The position numbers were made by a program, and so were the translations under genes. Below, piece after piece: positions 26,097 through 36,178 of a stretch of 64,000 nt of DNA. The DNA lies in the NCBI GenBank assembly GCA_947493745.1, contig CANLSM010000003.1, forward strand, positions 1 to 64,000. The letters run 5' to 3'. Origin of the DNA: an uncultured Paracoccaceae bacterium. Lineage in GTDB: Bacteria; Pseudomonadota; Alphaproteobacteria; Rhodobacterales; Rhodobacteraceae. Below the pieces are notes generated by a model. The model did not search any database. It was not told the origin of the DNA and was given only the letters and a program-made list of their open reading frames with translations. The first letter of the stretch is position 1. Each line of letters opens with the position of its first letter.

Positions 26097-27266
26097 ATGA
26101 CCACGCGCAATGATTACCTTTTCACCTCGGAATCGGTTTCTGAGGGACATCCCGACAAAGTATGCGACCGGATCTCGGATGGTGTGCTTGATGCATTCCT
26201 CAAGGAAGACCCGTTCTCGCGTGTGGCGTGCGAGACCTTTGCAACCACAAACCGGGTCGTGATCGGCGGTGAGGTGCGCGGGCCGGAGACCGTGATCGGG
26301 CGGGTTGAGGATATCGTGCGTGAATGCGTCCGCGATATCGGCTATGAGCAGGACAAGTTCCACTGGAAGACCCTTGAGGTCACCAATCTTCTGCACGAGC
26401 AGTCCCAGCATATCGCCCAAGGCGTTGATGCCGGTGAAGGCAAGGAAGAGGGTGCGGGCGATCAAGGCATCATGTTCGGTTACGCCTGTGCCGAGACGCC
26501 CGAGCTTATGCCCGCCCCGATCCACTACTCCCACGCGATCCTGCGGCGTCTGGCCGAGGTCCGCAAGAACGGCACCGAGCCGACACTGGGGCCCGATGCG
26601 AAGTCCCAGCTTTCGATCCGCTATGCGGATGGCAAGCCGGTTGAGGTCACATCCATCGTCCTGTCCACCCAGCATCTCGACGAAAACATGACTTCCGATG
26701 ATGTCCGCGCAGTGGTGGAGCCCTATATCCGTGAAACACTGCCCGATGGCTGGGTCACGGCTGCAACCGAATGGCATGTGAACCCCACAGGCGCCTTCGT
26801 GATTGGCGGCCCGGACGGTGACGCGGGTCTGACCGGCCGCAAGATCATCGTGGACACATACGGCGGGGCTGCCCCGCATGGCGGAGGCGCGTTCTCCGGC
26901 AAGGATCCGACCAAGGTGGACCGTTCCGCGGCCTATGCCGCGCGCTACCTGGCCAAGAACGTCGTGGCAGCCGGTCTTGCGCATCGCTGCACGATCCAGT
27001 TGTCCTACGCGATCGGCGTTGCTAGGCCGCTGTCGATCTATGCGGATACCTACGGCACCGGCCAGGTCCACGAGTCGAAGATCGAACAAGCCGTGGCCAA
27101 GGCACTGGACCTGACGCCCAAGGGCATTCGCGAGCATCTCAATCTGAACCGCCCGATCTATCAGCGCACCGCCGCCTACGGCCATTTCGGTCGCGCGCCC
27201 GAGGCGGATGGCGGGTTTTCGTGGGAACAGACCGATCTCGGCGATATTCTGAAATCGCTGGTCTGA
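26097..27266 (+). CDS. metK: S-adenosylmethionine synthetase
   Basis: A 389-residue cytosolic enzyme making SAM from methionine and ATP. Signatures are [32 protein letters not shown] and [19 protein letters not shown] (phosphate loop). Activity depends on K+ and Mg2+. The 77 bp between the pntB terminator and the ATG holds a short 5-bp hairpin but no recognisable SAM or SAM/SAH riboswitch core. It links functionally to ahcY at 56643, which recycles the SAM by-product. Confidence 0.97.
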   Translation: MTTRNDYLFTSESVSEGHPDKVCDRISDGVLDAFLKEDPFSRVACETFATTNRVVIGGEVRGPETVIGRVEDIVRECVRDIGYEQDKFHWKTLEVTNLLHEQSQHIAQGVDAGEGKEEGAGDQGIMFGYACAETPELMPAPIHYSHAILRRLAEVRKNGTEPTLGPDAKSQLSIRYADGKPVEVTSIVLSTQHLDENMTSDDVRAVVEPYIRETLPDGWVTAATEWHVNPTGAFVIGGPDGDAGLTGRKIIVDTYGGAAPHGGGAFSGKDPTKVDRSAAYAARYLAKNVVAAGLAHRCTIQLSYAIGVARPLSIYADTYGTGQVHESKIEQAVAKALDLTPKGIREHLNLNRPIYQRTAAYGHFGRAPEADGGFSWEQTDLGDILKSLV

Positions 27267-27269
27267 GCC

Positions 27270-27312
27270 GGATCATCCCCGCTAGGGTGCCCGAAATGAT
27301 CCTTGGGCACTT
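27270..27312 (+). promoter_or_regulatory. Two interleaved inverted repeats before murJ-like start
   Basis: GGATCAT (27270-27276) pairs perfectly with ATGATCC (27296-27302). GTGCCC (27287-27292) pairs with GGGCAC (27305-27310), extendable by two G-U pairs. Their order is that of an H-type pseudoknot, but the last loop is only 2 nt, which is tight for a 7-bp helix, so they may be alternative folds. The structure ends 5 nt before the flippase ATG. Role is inferred only. Confidence 0.4.
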
Positions 27313-27317
27313 CCACG

Positions 27318-28763
27318 ATGAGCAGCTTTCTTAAAGCCTCGATCCTTCTGAGCCTTGCCCTGCTTCTGGGCAGGCTCTCGGGTTTCGTGCGCGAAGCAGT
27401 GCTTGCGGCCAGGGTGGGGATCAGCGAGGCGGCGGATGTCGCGGTCCTCGTCCTGACCCTGCCTGATCTGCTGGTGGTTCTGCTCGTCTCGGGCGGTTTC
27501 AGTGCCGTTCTTGTTCCGGCTTTCCGGCGCTCGGAGGTGGAGGAACGCGAAAGCCTTTTCCGGCTTTTTGCGGTGATGAGCGTGCTGGTCTTTGCCGCGC
27601 TTGCCGGTCTGCTGATGATCAGCCCCGGTCTTGTCTTCCAGACACTTGCGCCCGCCATGCCCGAACAGGTCGCAGCCAGCTATCACGCTGATATCCGGCT
27701 GGTCGCCCTTGCGCTGCCTCTTGCCGCCCTCTCCGGCGTCATGGGGGCGTATCTGCAGGCGCGCGAGCAGTTCTTTGTCGTGGGTCTCGGAACTCTGGTC
27801 CTCAATCTCTGCGTTATCATCGGACTGCTGTCGGTCTTTGACGCCGATCGGAATTTCGGGGCGCTGGCTCTCAGCGTGGTTCTGGGCATCTGTCTGCGCC
27901 TGGCATTCATCTGGGCGCAAGCCCGCCCAACGCTTGTCGGACCGCTGTCCGGGTTCGATCCGCCGCTCATGATCCGTTTCGGTTCCGGGGTGTTGGCAAC
28001 CGGTATCGTTGCACTCGCCCCGCTCATCTTCCGAACCTTGCTGTCCGCCAATGGGGAAGGCGAGTTGGCGAGCTTCGCGTTCGCGCTTCGTCTGTTCGAA
28101 CTTCCGAACGCGCTGCTCTTCTCGGCGCTCATAACGGTGCTTGTTCCGCATCTGACCGATGCCGCCCAGGGCGGGACATCCGACAGCACCTTCTTCGCCA
28201 GGGCGTTCTGGGCGCTGGTCGGGCTTTCGCTGGCCACATTGCTGGTTGGCATCGTCTTCGCGAGGCCGCTCGCCGGGCTGATCTACGAGCGCGGAGCCAT
28301 GAGCGCCGAAGGGGTCGAGCGCATCGTTCAACTTGGCAGTCTGATGTTTCTTGCCCTCCCCGCACTCGCCATCCGTGCGCTGAGTGATGCGGCGCTGCAT
28401 GTCGAGGGACGCTCGGTCCGCGCACTCGTCAATCTGGCGATTGCTCTGGTGATCTCGGCAGTTGTCGCCCTGCTTGGCGGGGTCTTTGTGATGGCGGGCT
28501 TCATTCTCTTTCACATACTCGGCGCGGTGCTGAGCCTTGCTGCCACGCGACCCGATCTCGCCGCCTTGAGGGCGGCATTCTCGTTGCGGGCAGGTGTCGG
28601 TTTCGCCCTGCTGGGGCTTGCCCTTCTGGGCTGGTTTCTCACGGGTCCCGCTGACCTTTCGCCGCTGACAGGCAGCCTGTTTGCAATCATCGCTTGGCTT
28701 GTGCTGATGACGCTCTGGTGGCCTATGCTGCGCCCGGTGGCCCGGATTGCCAAGACGCGGTGA
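27318..28763 (+). CDS. murJ: MurJ/MviN family lipid flippase
   Basis: A 481-residue integral membrane protein with about 13 hydrophobic segments. Family motifs include LGRLSGFVREAVLAARVG, FSAVLVPAFRR and GVMGAYLQAREQFFVVG, then FALRLFELPNALLFSALITVLVPHL. MurJ flips lipid II for peptidoglycan synthesis. The adjacent asnB and aldolase genes raise the alternative that this is a second, polysaccharide-linked MviN member. The ATG is preferred over a TTG five codons upstream; no strong SD precedes either. Confidence 0.85.
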   Translation: MSSFLKASILLSLALLLGRLSGFVREAVLAARVGISEAADVAVLVLTLPDLLVVLLVSGGFSAVLVPAFRRSEVEERESLFRLFAVMSVLVFAALAGLLMISPGLVFQTLAPAMPEQVAASYHADIRLVALALPLAALSGVMGAYLQAREQFFVVGLGTLVLNLCVIIGLLSVFDADRNFGALALSVVLGICLRLAFIWAQARPTLVGPLSGFDPPLMIRFGSGVLATGIVALAPLIFRTLLSANGEGELASFAFALRLFELPNALLFSALITVLVPHLTDAAQGGTSDSTFFARAFWALVGLSLATLLVGIVFARPLAGLIYERGAMSAEGVERIVQLGSLMFLALPALAIRALSDAALHVEGRSVRALVNLAIALVISAVVALLGGVFVMAGFILFHILGAVLSLAATRPDLAALRAAFSLRAGVGFALLGLALLGWFLTGPADLSPLTGSLFAIIAWLVLMTLWWPMLRPVARIAKTR

Positions 28764-28819
28764 GTTCACTACATCTTGGCCGAATGGCCCGAACTTGAGC
28801 AGATCAGAAGGCAAACCCC

Positions 28820-30625
28820 ATGTGCGGCATTTTCGGAGCCTTCTCTCTGACAGGACACCCGTTGCCGACGCAGGCCATAGAGGCGATGTCGGCCCGGATT
28901 GCACATCGCGGCCCGGATGCGGACGGATATGACGCCGATGGTGGTGTTGTTATCGGCAATCGCCGCCTTTCCGTGATCGACCTGACAACCGCGAGTGACC
29001 AACCGCTCTATTCCGATGATCGCCAGATCGTGCTGGTGCAGAACGGGGAGATCTACAACTACATCGAGCTGCGCGATGAACTCCGCGCCGCCGGTCAAAC
29101 CTTTCACACCACTGGTGACACCGAGGTGCTGCTGCGCGCCTATGAGCATTGGGGCCCGGATTTCATCACGCGGATCAACGGCATGTTCGCCATCGCGGTG
29201 CATGACAAAAGAAGCGGTGAGGTTCATCTCTACCGTGATCGGCTTGGGGTCAAACCGCTTTATCTGGCCGAGCATGACGGGCGCATCCTTTTTGCCTCCG
29301 AGATCAAGTCGATCCTTGAAGCCGGCATGCCGGTTGTCCCGAACCATGCCGCGATGGCGCAGTTCTTTGCACTGAACTATGTGCCGCCGCCTGGCACAGC
29401 CTTTTCCGGGATCACCCACCTGATGCCCGGCTCAATGGCACGGATCACAAGCGGCGGGATTGAGACAAAGCGCTTCTGGGACCTGTCACAGATCGCGCCT
29501 GAACCTGAGATGACGCGGCAAGACGCCGAAGCGCGGCTTCTCGATCTGCTTGACGATGCGACCCGTATCCGGCTGCGCTCGGACGCGGATTTCGGGGCGT
29601 TTCTCTCGGGCGGGCTGGATTCGACCTCCGTCGTGGGAATGATGCGCAAACATCTGCCCGGCGAGATCAGGACCTTCTCCATCGGCTTTGATGATCCGCG
29701 TTTTGACGAGACGAAATTTGCCCAAGCGGCCTCCGACCTTTTTGGCACCACCCATCGCACCCAAATCGCCGACCCGGATATCACGACGCTCTGGCCCCGG
29801 TTCATCTATCACTGTGATCAGCCCCATGGTGACGTGTCTTTCATGCCGATGGACATGGTGTCCCGGCTGGCGGTGAGCGATGTGAAAATGGTGCTCACCG
29901 GCGATGGCGGGGACGAGCTCTTTGCCGGATACGAGAAGTATCTGGGCATCTTCCCGGATGGTCGGACAGATGCCCTCGGCGCTGACTGGCACCAGACCTA
30001 TGCCCGGCAGTCAGGGCTTTTGCAAAGCGGTGAGGCGGGGCTGCTCACAGGCGATCTGGGCGCGGCCTTTGCTGACGCTGATCCTTACGCACCCCTGACC
30101 GATGCAATGGCCTCGGTGGCCCATCAGGACCCGATCAATCAGGTGCTTTTTGGCGATACGACGGTGCTGTTGCCGGGCAATAATCTGGTGAAGCCGGACC
30201 GGATGTCGATGGCGTCATCGCTGGAGGTGCGCGCGCCGTTTCTCGATTACCGCATGGCGGAGTTCGCCTTTCAGGTTCCGGGCGCGCTGAAACTGGCAGA
30301 TGGAGAGACCAAGGCGGTCTACAAATCCGCCATGCTGCCGATGCTTGGCGAGGCGCTGACCTATCGGCGCAAACAAATGTTCACCGTGCCGATTGGCGAA
30401 TGGTTCAAGCAGGCGCTGGCCGGGTTCTGCCGCGAGATGCTGCTCGACGGGCGGCTGGCCGCACGTGGGCTTTTCGACATGGATGCACTGACCACGATGG
30501 TGGAGAGCCACATCAACGGACGTGCCAACTATACGCGGCAGGTCCGCGCCCTGATCTCGCTTGAGATCTGGTTCCGCCTCTTCGTGGACCGCGATCCTGC
30601 GACCCTTGCCCAGGCACGCGCATGA
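28820..30625 (+). CDS. asnB: Asparagine synthase (glutamine-hydrolysing)
   Basis: A 601-residue class II amidotransferase. The N-terminal nucleophile Cys2 is in MCGIFGAF and the glutaminase domain has IAHRGPDADGYD and RLSVIDL. The synthetase domain has the ATP PP-loop FLSGGLDSTSVVG, then LTGDGGDELFAGYEKY. In roseobacters, asnB paralogues also amidate sugars or small molecules, so a role in surface glycan modification with the neighbouring flippase is possible. It overlaps the aldolase gene by 4 bp (ATGA). Confidence 0.92.
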   Translation: MCGIFGAFSLTGHPLPTQAIEAMSARIAHRGPDADGYDADGGVVIGNRRLSVIDLTTASDQPLYSDDRQIVLVQNGEIYNYIELRDELRAAGQTFHTTGDTEVLLRAYEHWGPDFITRINGMFAIAVHDKRSGEVHLYRDRLGVKPLYLAEHDGRILFASEIKSILEAGMPVVPNHAAMAQFFALNYVPPPGTAFSGITHLMPGSMARITSGGIETKRFWDLSQIAPEPEMTRQDAEARLLDLLDDATRIRLRSDADFGAFLSGGLDSTSVVGMMRKHLPGEIRTFSIGFDDPRFDETKFAQAASDLFGTTHRTQIADPDITTLWPRFIYHCDQPHGDVSFMPMDMVSRLAVSDVKMVLTGDGGDELFAGYEKYLGIFPDGRTDALGADWHQTYARQSGLLQSGEAGLLTGDLGAAFADADPYAPLTDAMASVAHQDPINQVLFGDTTVLLPGNNLVKPDRMSMASSLEVRAPFLDYRMAEFAFQVPGALKLADGETKAVYKSAMLPMLGEALTYRRKQMFTVPIGEWFKQALAGFCREMLLDGRLAARGLFDMDALTTMVESHINGRANYTRQVRALISLEIWFRLFVDRDPATLAQARA

Positions 30626-31440
30626 TCAAGTTTATCCTGATCGTGAACGACCCGGACATTGCGCGCCATGCGGATGAGGCCGGCGTGGAGCGGCTGATGG
30701 TCGATCTGGAATGGATGGGCAAGGAAGAGCGTCAGGGCCATCTCGACAGCTGGAAAAGCCGTCACAAACCCGGTGATGTGGCCATCGTGCGGGAAGTCGC
30801 GCAAAACGCTGATCTGATGGTGCGGATCAACCCGCTCTTTGAGGGCAGCAAGGCCGAGATTGACGAGGCCATTGCGATGGGTGCCGACCTCATCATGCTG
30901 CCGATGTACCGCCGGGTGGAAGAGATCATGCGCCTCCATGATCTGGTGCGCGGACGGGCGCGGGTGATGCCGCTGGCCGAAACGGTGCCGTCGGTGCGCG
31001 ATATCGGAACGGTCCTTGATCTCTGCCCGCCGGACGAGTTGTTGATCGGCCTGAATGATCTGAGCCTCGATCTGGGGGCGGACTTCATGTTCCGTCCGCT
31101 GGCCGAGGGGTATCTCGATGATGCGGCCGCCCTTTTGCGTGCCAGGGGTGTTCCCTTTGGCATTGGCGGCATCGGTCGACTGGGCAGTGGGCAGGTTGCC
31201 GCAGATCTGATCCTGAGCGAGCATGCTCGGCTCGGCTCGGAATGGGTGGTGCTGTCGCGCAGCTTCCATAACCGTGCCACGACGCTGAGCGAGATGAAGC
31301 AGAATATCGATCTGGCGATGGAGCTTGGCAGGTTCCGCGAGGAGTACAGCCGCCTGCGGGGGCTCCGATCCTCGCAGCTTGGTATCAACCGGCTGAAGCT
31401 ACTCGCCCAGATAGACCAATTTGTCACAAGGGCGGACTAG
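30622..31440 (+). CDS. HpcH/HpaI aldolase family protein
   Basis: A 272-residue TIM-barrel protein of the phosphoenolpyruvate/pyruvate-dependent aldolase family. It has VERLMVDLEWMG, VRINPLF, the acidic metal-site region EAIAMGADLIMLPMYRR and PLAETVPSVRDI with the Glu ligand, then IGLNDLSLDLG. The C-terminus is a charged helix (EEYSRLRGLRSSQLGINRLK). Substrate unknown. Translational coupling with asnB points to a shared biosynthetic task rather than aromatic breakdown. Confidence 0.82.
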   Translation: MIKFILIVNDPDIARHADEAGVERLMVDLEWMGKEERQGHLDSWKSRHKPGDVAIVREVAQNADLMVRINPLFEGSKAEIDEAIAMGADLIMLPMYRRVEEIMRLHDLVRGRARVMPLAETVPSVRDIGTVLDLCPPDELLIGLNDLSLDLGADFMFRPLAEGYLDDAAALLRARGVPFGIGGIGRLGSGQVAADLILSEHARLGSEWVVLSRSFHNRATTLSEMKQNIDLAMELGRFREEYSRLRGLRSSQLGINRLKLLAQIDQFVTRAD

Positions 31441-31442
31441 TT

Positions 31443-31459
31443 GTTGACTTGAGTTCAAC
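31443..31459. promoter_or_regulatory. Dyad upstream of zwf operon
   Basis: GTTGA and TCAAC flank a 7-nt centre just after the aldolase stop codon and about 130 bp upstream of the zwf start. TTGACT inside it could also serve as a -35 element. The dyad could bind a regulator of the operon; no known consensus fits clearly. Confidence 0.35.
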
Positions 31460-31590
31460 TATGGCTAGTTTCCGGCGCGACTGACCTGCCCGCGTGGCCC
31501 TTCGCGGATGGTCACTATGGATGCGGTGTCGATATGGCCGCTCAATATGGTCTTTCCGACAGGACAGGCCCAGCGACGAAGGGGCGTTAC

Positions 31591-33042
31591 ATGGTTTCGC
31601 GCATTATTCCGGTCGAGACGTTCGATCTGGTGATCTTCGGTGGGACAGGTGATCTGGCGCGCCGTAAAATCCTGCCAAGCCTCTTTCGGCGACTGAGTGC
31701 CGGACAGATGCCCGATGATGCCCGCATCATCGGTGCGGCACGCGGCGACCTCGACCGGAAAGCCTATCAGGCGCTGATCGCGGACGCTCTGGCTGAGTTC
31801 GTGCCCGAGGACAAGCGCCCCTCCGAATTGGTTGAGCGGTTCCTTGACTGCCTGGACTATGTCAGTATAGACGCCACCGGCGACAAGGGCTGGGGTGAGT
31901 TGCAGGACAAGATGCGCGATGTCACGCGGGCCTTCTATCTGTCCGTCGGGCCGTCGCTCTTTGGCACAATCTCGCAGAAGCTGGCGAGCACCGGGCTGGC
32001 AACCTCCGAGTGTCGTATCGTGGTCGAAAAACCGCTGGGACATGATCTGGCCTCGGCCAAGGAGTTGAACGCCCAGCTCAGCGCCTGCTTTGACGAGCGG
32101 CAGATCTACCGGATCGATCATTATCTCGGTAAGGAAACCGTCCAGAACCTGATGGCGCTGCGCTTTGCCAACGCGCTGTTCGAGCCGGTCTGGAATGCGC
32201 AGCATGTCGATCATGTACAGATCACCGTTTCCGAAAGCATCGGGGTCGAAGGTCGTGGGGGCTACTATGACCGGTCCGGCGCGATGCGCGACATGGTGCA
32301 GAACCACATCATGCAGCTCTTGTGCCTGACTGCGATGGAGCCGCCGTCCAAGTTCGAACCCAACGCGGTGCGCGACGAGAAGCTGAAGGTGATCCGGGCA
32401 CTGCAGCCGGTGCTGCCTCACGACACGGTGCGCGGCCAGTACCGCGCCGGAAATGGCGAGGCGTCCTATCTGGAACATGCCGAAAACCCCGACAGCGATA
32501 CCGAAAGCTTTGTTGCGATCAAGGCGGAGGTTGCCAACTGGCGCTGGGCCGGCACGCCGTTCTATCTGCGCACCGGCAAGCGGCTTCGGGCGCGGCTGTC
32601 CGAGATCGTGGTGCAGTTCAAGGACGTGCCGCACTCGATCTTTGAGGAAGAGAAACATCACAACAACAATTCGCTGGTCATTCGCCTGCAACCCAATGAG
32701 GGCATCACGCTGAGGATGACCATCAAGGAACCGGGGCCGGGGGGCATGCGTCTGGTCGACGTGCCGCTCGACATGACATTTGCCGATGCGCTCGGCCCGG
32801 ATGCGGCAGAAGCGCCCGATGCCTATGAGCGCTTGATTATGGATGTTGTGCGCGGTAACCAGACGCTGTTTATGCGCGGGGACGAGGTCGAAGCCGCCTG
32901 GGCGTGGACGGATGCCATACTGGCGAACTGGGCGGCAGCCAAGAAGAAGCCGCAGCCCTATGATGCTGGCGGTTCGGGGCCCGAGGATGCACTCGCCCTG
33001 ATGCACCGCGACGGACGCCGCTGGCGCGATATCGAAGCCTGA
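31591..33042 (+). CDS. zwf: Glucose-6-phosphate 1-dehydrogenase
   Basis: A 483-residue enzyme, first step of the Entner-Doudoroff and pentose phosphate routes. The coenzyme loop is FGGTGDLARRKILPSLFRRL, the substrate-binding RIDHYLGKETVQNL contains the active-site His and Lys, and VVEKPLGHDL is conserved. The ATG with AAGGGG seven nt upstream is preferred; an ATG 19 codons earlier lacks an SD and adds a non-conserved tail. It heads the operon zwf-edd-PPOX-eda-pgi. Confidence 0.96.
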   Translation: MVSRIIPVETFDLVIFGGTGDLARRKILPSLFRRLSAGQMPDDARIIGAARGDLDRKAYQALIADALAEFVPEDKRPSELVERFLDCLDYVSIDATGDKGWGELQDKMRDVTRAFYLSVGPSLFGTISQKLASTGLATSECRIVVEKPLGHDLASAKELNAQLSACFDERQIYRIDHYLGKETVQNLMALRFANALFEPVWNAQHVDHVQITVSESIGVEGRGGYYDRSGAMRDMVQNHIMQLLCLTAMEPPSKFEPNAVRDEKLKVIRALQPVLPHDTVRGQYRAGNGEASYLEHAENPDSDTESFVAIKAEVANWRWAGTPFYLRTGKRLRARLSEIVVQFKDVPHSIFEEEKHHNNNSLVIRLQPNEGITLRMTIKEPGPGGMRLVDVPLDMTFADALGPDAAEAPDAYERLIMDVVRGNQTLFMRGDEVEAAWAWTDAILANWAAAKKKPQPYDAGGSGPEDALALMHRDGRRWRDIEA

Positions 33043-33075
33043 AAGTTTGAGACCCATGACAAGCGGATTTGAGAC

Positions 33076-34878
33076 ATGAGCTTAAATGATAGCGTTAACA
33101 TCGTCACAAAAGCGGTTGTTGAACGCTCCAGCAGTACCCGCTCGACTTATCTGGAGCGCGTCAGCCGGGCCCGTGACGAGGGGCCGAGGCGTGCGCATCT
33201 GACCTGTGGCAATCAGGCCCACGCTTATGCCGCGATGGGTGGGGACAAGGACAGGCTTGTTGAAAGCAGTGCGGGCAATATCGGGATCGTGACGGCCTAT
33301 AACGACATGCTGTCGGCGCATCAGCCGTTTGAGACTTACCCTGAACTGATCCGCCGTGCCGCGCGGGAGGCAGGAGGAACAGCGCAGGTCGCAGGCGGTG
33401 TGCCTGCGATGTGCGACGGGGTCACGCAAGGCCAGGCAGGGATGGAGCTGTCGCTCTTCTCCCGCGATGTGATCGCGATGGCGGCAGGCGTGGCGCTTTC
33501 TCACAACGTCTTCGACAGCACGGTCTATCTGGGCGTCTGTGACAAGATCGTGCCGGGTCTGGTGATGGCCGCGGCCACCTTCGGGCATCTGCCTGCGGTG
33601 TTCCTGCCAGCCGGCCCGATGACCTCCGGTTTGCCCAATGATCAGAAGGCCAAGATCCGCCAGCAGTTCGCCGCCGGAGAGGTCGGGCGCGACGCGCTGA
33701 TGAAGGCCGAGATGGACAGCTATCACGGCCCCGGCACCTGCACGTTTTATGGCACGGCCAACACCAATCAGATGCTGATGGAGTTCATGGGGCTGCATCT
33801 GCCCGGCGCCAGCTTTGTCAATCCCGGCACCGATCTGCGCGAGGCGCTGACGATCGAGGGCGCAAGACGGGCGCTTGCGATCTCGGCTCTTGGCAATGAA
33901 TACACGCCTGCCGCCGACATCCTTGATGAGCGGACGTTCGTGAACGGGATTGTCGGGCTGATGGCCACAGGCGGCTCGACTAACCTGCTGATCCATCTGA
34001 TCGCGATGGCGCGGGCGGCGGGCGTGATCCTCGATTGGGCGGATTTCGCGCAGCTCTCGGATGCAACACCTCTGATGGCGCGGGTTTATCCCAACGGTCT
34101 GGCGGATGTGAACCATTTTCATGCCGCAGGCGGGCTCGGTTTCATGATCGGCGAGTTGCTGGAGGCCGGTCTCCTGCATCCCGACACCAAAACCATCGCA
34201 GGCGACGGGCTGGCGCGCTACGCGCAGGAACCCAAACTGAAAGATGGTGTGTTGGTCTGGGAGGAGGGCACGCCGACAACCCTGAATGACAGGATCCTCA
34301 AACCGATCAGCGACCCGTTCAATGCGACCGGCGGGCTGGCAAGGCTTTCGGGTAATCTCGGTACGGGCGTGATGAAGGTCTCTGCCGTGGCGCCCGAGCG
34401 GCAGGTGGTAGAGGCCCCGGCCCGCGTCTTCAACGGGCAGGAAGAGGTCAAGGCTGCCTTCCGCGCAGGGGAGTTCACCGGCGATGTCGTCGTCATCGTC
34501 CGTTTTCAGGGGCCTAAGGCGAACGGGATGCCGGAGCTGCACTCCCTGACACCCATTCTGGCGGTTCTTCAGGATCGCGGGCAGAAGGTGGCGCTGGTCA
34601 CCGACGGGCGGATGTCGGGCGCGTCCGGCAAGGTGCCGTCTGCCATTCATGTCTGCCCGGAGGCGCTGGATGGCGGCCCGCTTGCCAGAATCGCGGATGG
34701 CGATATGGTGCGCGTGGACGCCACAAACGGCACACTCGACTGCCTTACGGAAGGTGCGCTCGACAGGGCAAACATGATGCCCGATCTGAGCAGCAACACC
34801 CATGGCACGGGCCGCGAGTTGTTCGAGGTGTTCCGCGCCCATGTCGGTCGTGCCGAGGCGGGCGCAACCGCGCTCTGA
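33076..34878 (+). CDS. edd: 6-Phosphogluconate dehydratase
   Basis: A 600-residue iron-sulfur dehydratase of the IlvD/Edd family that makes KDPG. Motifs include [39 protein letters not shown] with a cluster Cys, [16 protein letters not shown], and HDSxxx-like [19 protein letters not shown]. Its place between zwf and eda identifies it as Edd rather than IlvD. It begins 33 bp after zwf. Confidence 0.96.
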   Translation: MSLNDSVNIVTKAVVERSSSTRSTYLERVSRARDEGPRRAHLTCGNQAHAYAAMGGDKDRLVESSAGNIGIVTAYNDMLSAHQPFETYPELIRRAAREAGGTAQVAGGVPAMCDGVTQGQAGMELSLFSRDVIAMAAGVALSHNVFDSTVYLGVCDKIVPGLVMAAATFGHLPAVFLPAGPMTSGLPNDQKAKIRQQFAAGEVGRDALMKAEMDSYHGPGTCTFYGTANTNQMLMEFMGLHLPGASFVNPGTDLREALTIEGARRALAISALGNEYTPAADILDERTFVNGIVGLMATGGSTNLLIHLIAMARAAGVILDWADFAQLSDATPLMARVYPNGLADVNHFHAAGGLGFMIGELLEAGLLHPDTKTIAGDGLARYAQEPKLKDGVLVWEEGTPTTLNDRILKPISDPFNATGGLARLSGNLGTGVMKVSAVAPERQVVEAPARVFNGQEEVKAAFRAGEFTGDVVVIVRFQGPKANGMPELHSLTPILAVLQDRGQKVALVTDGRMSGASGKVPSAIHVCPEALDGGPLARIADGDMVRVDATNGTLDCLTEGALDRANMMPDLSSNTHGTGRELFEVFRAHVGRAEAGATAL

Positions 34879-34888
34879 AAGGACCTCA

Positions 34889-35494
34889 ATGTCAGTGATC
34901 CGCACAATCGAAGAGCTTGAGGCGCATTACGGACAGCCCAAAGCGCCGTCTCTGGTCAAGGTCGCGGATCATATCACGCCCCAGTACAGGGCGTGGATCG
35001 AAGCCTCACCGTTTTGCGCGCTGGCAACCACCGGTCCCGAAGGGCTCGACTGTTCGCCGCGCGGCGACCGGGGCGCTGTCGTGACCGTGCTTGATCCCAA
35101 GACACTCGCGCTGCCGGATAGGCGGGGCAACAACCGGATCGACAGTCTGCGCAACATCGTGCGCAACCCGGAAACCTCGCTGATGTTTCTCGTACCCGGC
35201 TCTGACACGGTGATCCGGGTCAACGGGCAGGCAGAGATATCCGTCGATGAAGCCCTCAAAACCCGGTTCTCCGTTGACGGAAAGGCCCCGCGGTCGATCA
35301 TCGTGCTTCACGTGCGTGAGGTCTATTTCCAGTGCGCCCGTGCGGTGATGCGCGCAGGGCTGTGGAACCCGCCCGCCGATATTGCGCATCTACCCACACC
35401 GGGGGATATTCTCGCAGCCCAAACCAATGGCGATGTCGGGGGCAGGGCCTATGATGAGGCCTGGCCTGATCGCGCTCAGAAAACAATGTGGTAA
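34889..35494 (+). CDS. Pyridoxamine 5'-phosphate oxidase family (FMN split-barrel) protein
   Basis: A 201-residue split-barrel protein of the MSMEG_1061/PPOX-like group. It has FCALATTGPEGLDCSPRGDRG, LPDRRGNNRIDSLRNIV and SLMFLVPGSDTVIRVNGQAEI, typical of predicted flavin-binding proteins. It is not PdxH. It lies inside the Entner-Doudoroff operon, 10 bp after edd, where some relatives carry pgl. Whether it has a role in sugar metabolism or redox defence is unknown. SD GAAAGGA precedes the ATG. Confidence 0.85.
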   Translation: MSVIRTIEELEAHYGQPKAPSLVKVADHITPQYRAWIEASPFCALATTGPEGLDCSPRGDRGAVVTVLDPKTLALPDRRGNNRIDSLRNIVRNPETSLMFLVPGSDTVIRVNGQAEISVDEALKTRFSVDGKAPRSIIVLHVREVYFQCARAVMRAGLWNPPADIAHLPTPGDILAAQTNGDVGGRAYDEAWPDRAQKTMW

Positions 35495-35524
35495 CGCCCC
35501 TCGCTGGGGGACAAAGGATTTACG

Positions 35525-36178
35525 ATGCCGATAACTGCTCAGGATGCCTCCCGCAAAAACCGAGAGATCTGCGAACTGGCGCCGATCATTCCTGTGCTCG
35601 TTGTCAGGGATGAGGCTCATGCCCGTCCGCTGGCCGAGGCGCTGGTTGCCGGTGGCCTGCCTGCGCTGGAGGTCACGTTGAGAACACCTGCGGCCCTGGA
35701 CGCGATCCGGGCGATGGCCGAGGTGCCCGGCGGGGTCGTCGGGGCGGGCACGCTGATCACACCACAGGATGTGAAGAACGCCGTCGCAGCGGGCGCGACC
35801 TTCGGCGTGTCACCGGGCGCAACGGATGCGTTGATCGCGGCGTGCGAGGACGAGGGGCTGCCCCTGCTCGCCGGAGCCGCCACCGCCACCGAGGCCATGC
35901 AGATGCTGGCGCGTGGGTATGATGTGCTGAAATTCTTCCCGGCCGAGGCGTCAGGCGGGGCGGCCGCGCTCAAGGCCATCGGCGCGCCACTTCCGCAGAT
36001 CAGCTTTTGCCCGACCGGCGGCGTCAGCCCGGGAAATGCGAATGACTATCTGAAGCTGTCAAATGTGCTCTGCGCGGGCGGCTCCTGGGTTGCACCGAAT
36101 GATCTGGTCAGCGCAGGTGCATGGGACCGGATCGAAGCGCTGGCGCGGGACGCGGCGAAACTGGAGCGCGGCGCATGA
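35525..36178 (+). CDS. eda: KDPG aldolase (2-dehydro-3-deoxy-phosphogluconate aldolase)
   Basis: A 217-residue class I aldolase splitting KDPG to pyruvate and glyceraldehyde 3-phosphate. The catalytic Glu is in [18 protein letters not shown] and the Schiff-base Lys in [36 protein letters not shown] and [16 protein letters not shown] complete the barrel. It overlaps pgi by 4 bp (ATGA), so the last two operon genes are translationally coupled. Confidence 0.96.
   Translation: MPITAQDASRKNREICELAPIIPVLVVRDEAHARPLAEALVAGGLPALEVTLRTPAALDAIRAMAEVPGGVVGAGTLITPQDVKNAVAAGATFGVSPGATDALIAACEDEGLPLLAGAATATEAMQMLARGYDVLKFFPAEASGGAAALKAIGAPLPQISFCPTGGVSPGNANDYLKLSNVLCAGGSWVAPNDLVSAGAWDRIEALARDAAKLERGA

Noticed and set aside
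31465-34905. Two large minus-strand open frames (530 and 607 residues) opposite zwf and edd
   Set aside because: Both are GC-driven antisense frames over confident enzymes, without ribosome sites or recognisable domains.
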